Position numbers and translations under genes: made by a program
DNA from: AG25 sp035517615
Lineage (GTDB): Bacteria; Gemmatimonadota; Gemmatimonadetes; Gemmatimonadales; GWC2-71-9
Assembly: GCA_035517615.1 (NCBI GenBank)
Contig: DATIYM010000056.1
Coordinates: forward strand, 1 to 64,000
Direction: 5' to 3'
DNA length: 64,000 nucleotides
Shown here: piece after piece, positions 60,669 through 64,000 of the stretch
How positions within the stretch are numbered: the first letter of the stretch is position 1
Layout of the letters: every line of letters begins with the position of its first letter
The notes under the pieces: model-generated
Database searches by the model: none
Seen by the model: only the letters and a program-made list of their open reading frames with translations
Told to the model about the DNA's origin: nothing

Positions 60669-61853
60669 ATGCGGTTGTCCCGGCAGGCAAGCGTCCTCTT
60701 GCTCTGGGCCGCACTCCTCACGAGTCGCGGCCTTTTTGCGCAGGGAGTTTCGGATACAGCGCCGTATGTGAGTCTGGCGGACCAAGCCCGCGTGGCGCTG
60801 CGGCCGGTGGACATTCGCTATGCGCAACCCGCCCTTCCTCAGCTCTTGCCCTCGCGCCACGCCGTGAAGGCGATTTACGTGAACGCGTGGGCATTCGGCT
60901 CGGGGCGACTCTGGGAGCTGATTCGCCTGGCCCAGGAAACCGAGATCAACTCGTTTGTGGTCGACGTGAAGGACGATACCGGTTGCCTCCTGTACCCGTC
61001 CGACGTGCCAACCGCACAGCTGATCGGCGCCAATCAGTGTACGCGCGCCCGGGATGCCAAAGCCCGCGTCGACTCGCTGCTCGTGCACGGGATCTACCCG
61101 ATCGCGCGCATCGTGGTGGCCAAGGATCCCCGCCTGGCGGAGCACAAGCGCGAATGGTCGGTGCATCTCGCGGATGGCGAGTTGTGGCGCGACCGGATCG
61201 GGATGGCGTGGGTCGACGCGTACAACGATTCCGTGTGGATCTATGCCTCGCAGCTTGCGGAAGAGGCCGTGCGCAAGATGGGATTCGCGGAGGTGCAGTT
61301 CGACTACGTGCGCTTCCCTGACGAGCCTCGCGAGCGGCTTGCCACTGCGGTTTTCTCCGCGCGGCGGCCGGGAGACACGGAGCGCTTCGGCGTGCGGCGT
61401 AACATCCAGCTGCTCAAGTCGCGGCTCGCGCCGCTCGGGGTCCCGGTGACGTTCGACATCTTCGGGCTCACCGCGTCGGCCACCGACGACATGGGGATCG
61501 GACAGGTCTGGGAGGACTTCAGCTCGGTTGCGGACGTTGTCCTTCCGATGGTCTATCCCAGCCACTATCGGGCCGGTGCGTACGGATTTGCGTGGCCCAA
61601 TGGGCAGCCCTACAAGGTCGTCCATCGCGCGCTGGTGGAGGCGCTGGGCCGCTCACAATCAGCCGATGCCGCCGAGATTCGCCCCTATCTCCAGGCGTTC
61701 ACGCTTGGCCGGCGTCTGCCGCGCTACACGCCCGTGGAAATACGCGAGCAGATCCGCGCGGCAGAGGACCTGGGGATCAATTCGTGGGTGTTGTGGAATC
61801 CGCGCAGTGTGTACCAACGCGAGTCGCTGCGGCCGCTGCCAGGCGGCCAATAG
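60669..61853 (+). CDS. exported DUF4015 putative glycoside hydrolase
   Basis: A 394-residue protein with a signal peptide (1-24). From about residue 65 it follows DUF4015: AVKAIYVNAWAFGSGRLWELI, INSFVVDVKDDTG, YPIARIVVAKDPRLAEHK, WVDAYNDSVWIYASQLAEEA, GFAEVQFDYVRFPDEP, VTFDIFGLTAS and VVLPMVYPSHY. This is a TIM-barrel fold with acidic residues at the strand ends (FDYVRFPDE), as in GHL families. A polysaccharide-cleaving role is inferred. ATG start at 60669. Confidence 0.87.
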   Translation: MRLSRQASVLLLWAALLTSRGLFAQGVSDTAPYVSLADQARVALRPVDIRYAQPALPQLLPSRHAVKAIYVNAWAFGSGRLWELIRLAQETEINSFVVDVKDDTGCLLYPSDVPTAQLIGANQCTRARDAKARVDSLLVHGIYPIARIVVAKDPRLAEHKREWSVHLADGELWRDRIGMAWVDAYNDSVWIYASQLAEEAVRKMGFAEVQFDYVRFPDEPRERLATAVFSARRPGDTERFGVRRNIQLLKSRLAPLGVPVTFDIFGLTASATDDMGIGQVWEDFSSVADVVLPMVYPSHYRAGAYGFAWPNGQPYKVVHRALVEALGRSQSADAAEIRPYLQAFTLGRRLPRYTPVEIREQIRAAEDLGINSWVLWNPRSVYQRESLRPLPGGQ

Positions 61854-61857
61854 CACG

Positions 61858-63879
61858 TTATTGTCCGGCGAAGACGAGGTCGGGCTCCCACGCAGTCACA
61901 TAACCGGCAATCGCCGAAGCAGCGACCGTATAGGGGTTCGCGAGATACAGCTGGCCCGGACCTGAGCGTCCGGGGAAGTTGCGGTTGATCGCGCTGATCG
62001 TTACCTCGTCACGGCTTTTCGACACGCCTGGACCCGCGTTGATGCACGCGCCGCAGGAGGGCTCGAGAAAAGTCGCGCCGACCTCGCGAAACAGATCCAG
62101 ATATCCCTGCGCGGCGCAGTAGTCTTTCACTTCCTGCGATCCCGATTGGATGAAGAAGCGGACCCAGGGCGCGACTCGCGCACCCTGCCGGCGCGCATCG
62201 CGCAGCACACGCGCGTACATGTCCATGTCGGCCTTCTTGCCCGCGGTACAGGAGCCCGCATAGGCGATATCGACGCGGACGCGCGATCGTAGTTCCGTGA
62301 GCGCGATGCCGTTTCCCGGATCGCCGGGCAACGCGAGCATCGGCTCGACGGCGCTGACGTCGATTTCGATCGTCTCGCAGTATTGGGCGTCCGGGTCGCT
62401 CACCAGGTCGGCGCAGAGGCGCCGCGCCTGCTCATCGCTCATTCCCCGCTGCTGCACCAGGTACGCGGCTGTACGATCATCGGGCGTGACGTAGCCCGTA
62501 AAACCGCCAACCTCCGCGGTCATGTTGGTCATCGTAGCCCGTTCGTCCACCGACAGCTCGCTGACGGCATTCCCACAATATTCGATCAGCTTGCCGATGG
62601 CTCGGCCGGTCCTCACGTAGGGATGGCGCAGGATTTCGAGCATGTAATCCTTCGCCGTGACGTTCTCGGGCTTGCGACCCCGCAGCACGATCCTGACGGT
62701 TTCGGGAACCGTGATCCGCACATCCTTCGTGATCCAGGAATTAAAGATTGCAGTCGTACCAACTCCGAATGCGATACATCCCACCGCGCCAGCGTGCGGC
62801 GTGTGCGAGTCGCTGCCGATAATGATCTGTCCCGGCTCGGCGTGTGACTCGAGGATCTTGGAGTGACAGATCGCCTCCGAGCCATGGCGGCCCAGACGCA
62901 GCTCGCCATACAGCCGGATGCCCTGGCGTTCGGCGAACGCGCGTTGCTTGCGCTCGAGGTCCAGCGCCACGTCGAGCAGTCCTTCCTTGATCCGCTCGGG
63001 TGTCATGGCCTCGGCGAGGAACGTGAGATGGTCTCGGAACAGCAGCACCGAGCCCGGATCGTTCACCCTGGCATCGGGTCCCACTAGCCGCTCGAAAAAA
63101 ATCGCCGCCATTGGCGTCACATACTCATGACTGAAGCGGGTATCAGTGACGACAAAACCTTCGTCGCCCGGCTTTACGGCGGGAACTCCGATGTTCCCCG
63201 CCGCGGCGTCCACGACCCAGTGACGCGCGATGATTTTCTCGCCGAGGGTCATCGGCCGTCGCGCCGTACGGGGCGGCGCGACCGCGACCCGCCCCTGACG
63301 ACGCGCCACGTTGTAGTTGAAGAGGCCGCCATATTCGATGATCCCCCGGGTGATCTCCCCTTCACCCGCGGCGAAGGTTGCCAGCGGAACCTCCTTCCCT
63401 TGCTTGACGCGCTCGAGAATCGTGAAATCTGTCGTGGTGAGGACACCGAGGTTCTGACAATTTTCCCGGTAAATGCGCTCGATGCTCCGCCCCACCACGA
63501 GCTTGATCCCGGCGCACAGCTCGGCGTATGGGGACTGCTCGCGGGACGATCCCTTGCCCCGCCGTTTCCCGCTGACGGATACGGCGAATCCCCCCTGCTT
63601 CACCGACCCGCGGGTGATCGGGAACTCGGAGCCGCATTTGAGACCGAGATACGGGAAGTCGCCCAGGGTTTCGTCGTAGTAGTAGCAGATGTACGCGGGC
63701 GTGATTTCGTCGGTGGAGATATCGTCGCGCAGCGGCACGGTTGGTTGCCAATCCAGGTCCTCGCCATCCAACTGGCCGCGGACGAGCCGGGGGTCCTCCG
63801 TCAGGTAGAGAATCCGCCCATCGAAGCGCACGCGGTCAGGCAACCGGTGGACTACCCGGGAGAGTAATGCGTCGCGCAT
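61858..63879 (-). CDS. aconitase-family hydratase with N-terminal swivel domain
   Basis: A 673-residue enzyme of the aconitase/isopropylmalate dehydratase family. Unlike the usual order, the swivel (LeuD-like) domain is first (about 45-200: RDDISTDEITPAY, KGSSREQSPYAELCAGIKLV). The iron-sulfur catalytic part then follows with ICHSKILES...GSDSHTPHAGAVGCIAFGVG. The cluster cysteines fit GSCTAGK and EPSCGACINAGPG, as in AcnA and LeuC. Order as in AcnB without its HEAT-like front. Substrate (citrate, isopropylmalate or homocitrate) cannot be told. ATG start at 63879. Confidence 0.9.
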   Translation of the reverse strand: MRDALLSRVVHRLPDRVRFDGRILYLTEDPRLVRGQLDGEDLDWQPTVPLRDDISTDEITPAYICYYYDETLGDFPYLGLKCGSEFPITRGSVKQGGFAVSVSGKRRGKGSSREQSPYAELCAGIKLVVGRSIERIYRENCQNLGVLTTTDFTILERVKQGKEVPLATFAAGEGEITRGIIEYGGLFNYNVARRQGRVAVAPPRTARRPMTLGEKIIARHWVVDAAAGNIGVPAVKPGDEGFVVTDTRFSHEYVTPMAAIFFERLVGPDARVNDPGSVLLFRDHLTFLAEAMTPERIKEGLLDVALDLERKQRAFAERQGIRLYGELRLGRHGSEAICHSKILESHAEPGQIIIGSDSHTPHAGAVGCIAFGVGTTAIFNSWITKDVRITVPETVRIVLRGRKPENVTAKDYMLEILRHPYVRTGRAIGKLIEYCGNAVSELSVDERATMTNMTAEVGGFTGYVTPDDRTAAYLVQQRGMSDEQARRLCADLVSDPDAQYCETIEIDVSAVEPMLALPGDPGNGIALTELRSRVRVDIAYAGSCTAGKKADMDMYARVLRDARRQGARVAPWVRFFIQSGSQEVKDYCAAQGYLDLFREVGATFLEPSCGACINAGPGVSKSRDEVTISAINRNFPGRSGPGQLYLANPYTVAASAIAGYVTAWEPDLVFAGQ

Positions 63880-63930
63880 GTCGTGAAGATGACCCCTTGC
63901 TGTGAGTCGATCAAGCGGATTCGTTATGAC

Positions 63931-64000
63931 ATGATCCGAGGCGCCATGGTCATGCTCGGAATTGCGGGAGCACTCTCCTGCACGCTGTGGGCCAGCGCGG
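63931..64000 (+). CDS. start of an exported protein, cut by the window end
   Basis: From the ATG at 63931 the frame reads MIRGAMVMLGIAGALSCTLW, then ASA, to the window edge. This has the charged start, hydrophobic core and small-residue end of a Sec signal peptide. Nothing of the mature protein is visible. It diverges from the aconitase gene. Confidence 0.45.
   Translation, partial: MIRGAMVMLGIAGALSCTLWASA

Noticed and set aside
1..64000. CRISPR arrays or insertion sequences
   Set aside because: No regularly spaced direct repeats, Cas-like proteins, transposase motifs or terminal inverted repeats were found; the only regular repeats are the thrombospondin-3 coding units at 57322-57774.

Overview
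This window is one contiguous stretch of a GC-rich, gene-dense bacterial chromosome with about 57 recognisable protein genes and one tRNA. Many genes start with GTG or TTG, spacers are short and stop/start overlaps (GTGA, TTGA, ATGA) are common. Secreted beta-rich proteins, an MCE/Mla system, an OmpA-like protein and several lipoprotein signals point to a diderm. A Gemmatimonadota-like soil bacterium is my best guess. That is inference from gene content, not a marker-gene result. No transposase, integrase, prophage gene or CRISPR array was seen.

Layout. 1-5.2 kb: gene-poor start, tRNA-Ala(CGC), SRPBCC protein, RNase Z, a mlaE-mlaF-mlaD lipid transport operon and a short mutY. 5.2-9.9 kb: a minus operon (thioesterase, patatin, DUF2203, membrane protein), a YfcC-type transporter and two tandem paralogous secreted proteins. 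9.9-12.7 kb: NAD+ synthetase, then a fluoride riboswitch controlling crcB and a DUF190 gene, closed by a bidirectional terminator. 12.7-18.9 kb: DUF4384 secreted protein, small phosphatase, SnoaL-like protein, a propeller-TlpA lipoprotein, a nucleoside hydrolase and a hydroxyacyl-CoA dehydrogenase. 18.9-23.5 kb: mntR-mntH-usp manganese operon with a visible promoter/operator, a glycosyltransferase and a His-rich Ni/Co-type transporter. 23.5-25.7 kb: ECF sigma, anti-sigma and a DUF4097 protein.

25.8-31.1 kb holds a two-gene module: a 1007-aa Eco57I/DISARM-like adenine methyltransferase and a 785-aa SNF2-type helicase. It is the best candidate here for an undescribed defence system. 31.1-37.1 kb: HAD phosphatase, aminotransferase, DUF47, APC permease, prephenate dehydratase, a 52-aa zinc ribbon and an Rv2578c-like radical SAM protein. 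37.1-43.9 kb: DUF72 and an imuB-DUF6504-dnaE2 translesion cassette followed by a convergent Fpg. 43.9-54.5 kb: msrA; a long minus-strand group (PAS-Fis regulator, thioesterase, CTG-started lipoprotein, cyanobacterial-type ispH, lhr); a DEAH helicase; and a SelW/Rdx-type selenoprotein with in-frame TGA and a SECIS-like hairpin, which ordinary ORF calling misses. 54.5-64 kb: chemoreceptor-like protein, OmpA with thrombospondin-3 repeats, M14 peptidase, DUF4015 glycosidase-like protein, a domain-permuted aconitase and the start of an exported protein.

Themes are genome maintenance (MutY, Fpg, ImuB/DnaE2, Lhr, two other SF2 helicases, RNase Z), metal and anion homeostasis (Mn, Ni/Co, fluoride) and envelope biogenesis.
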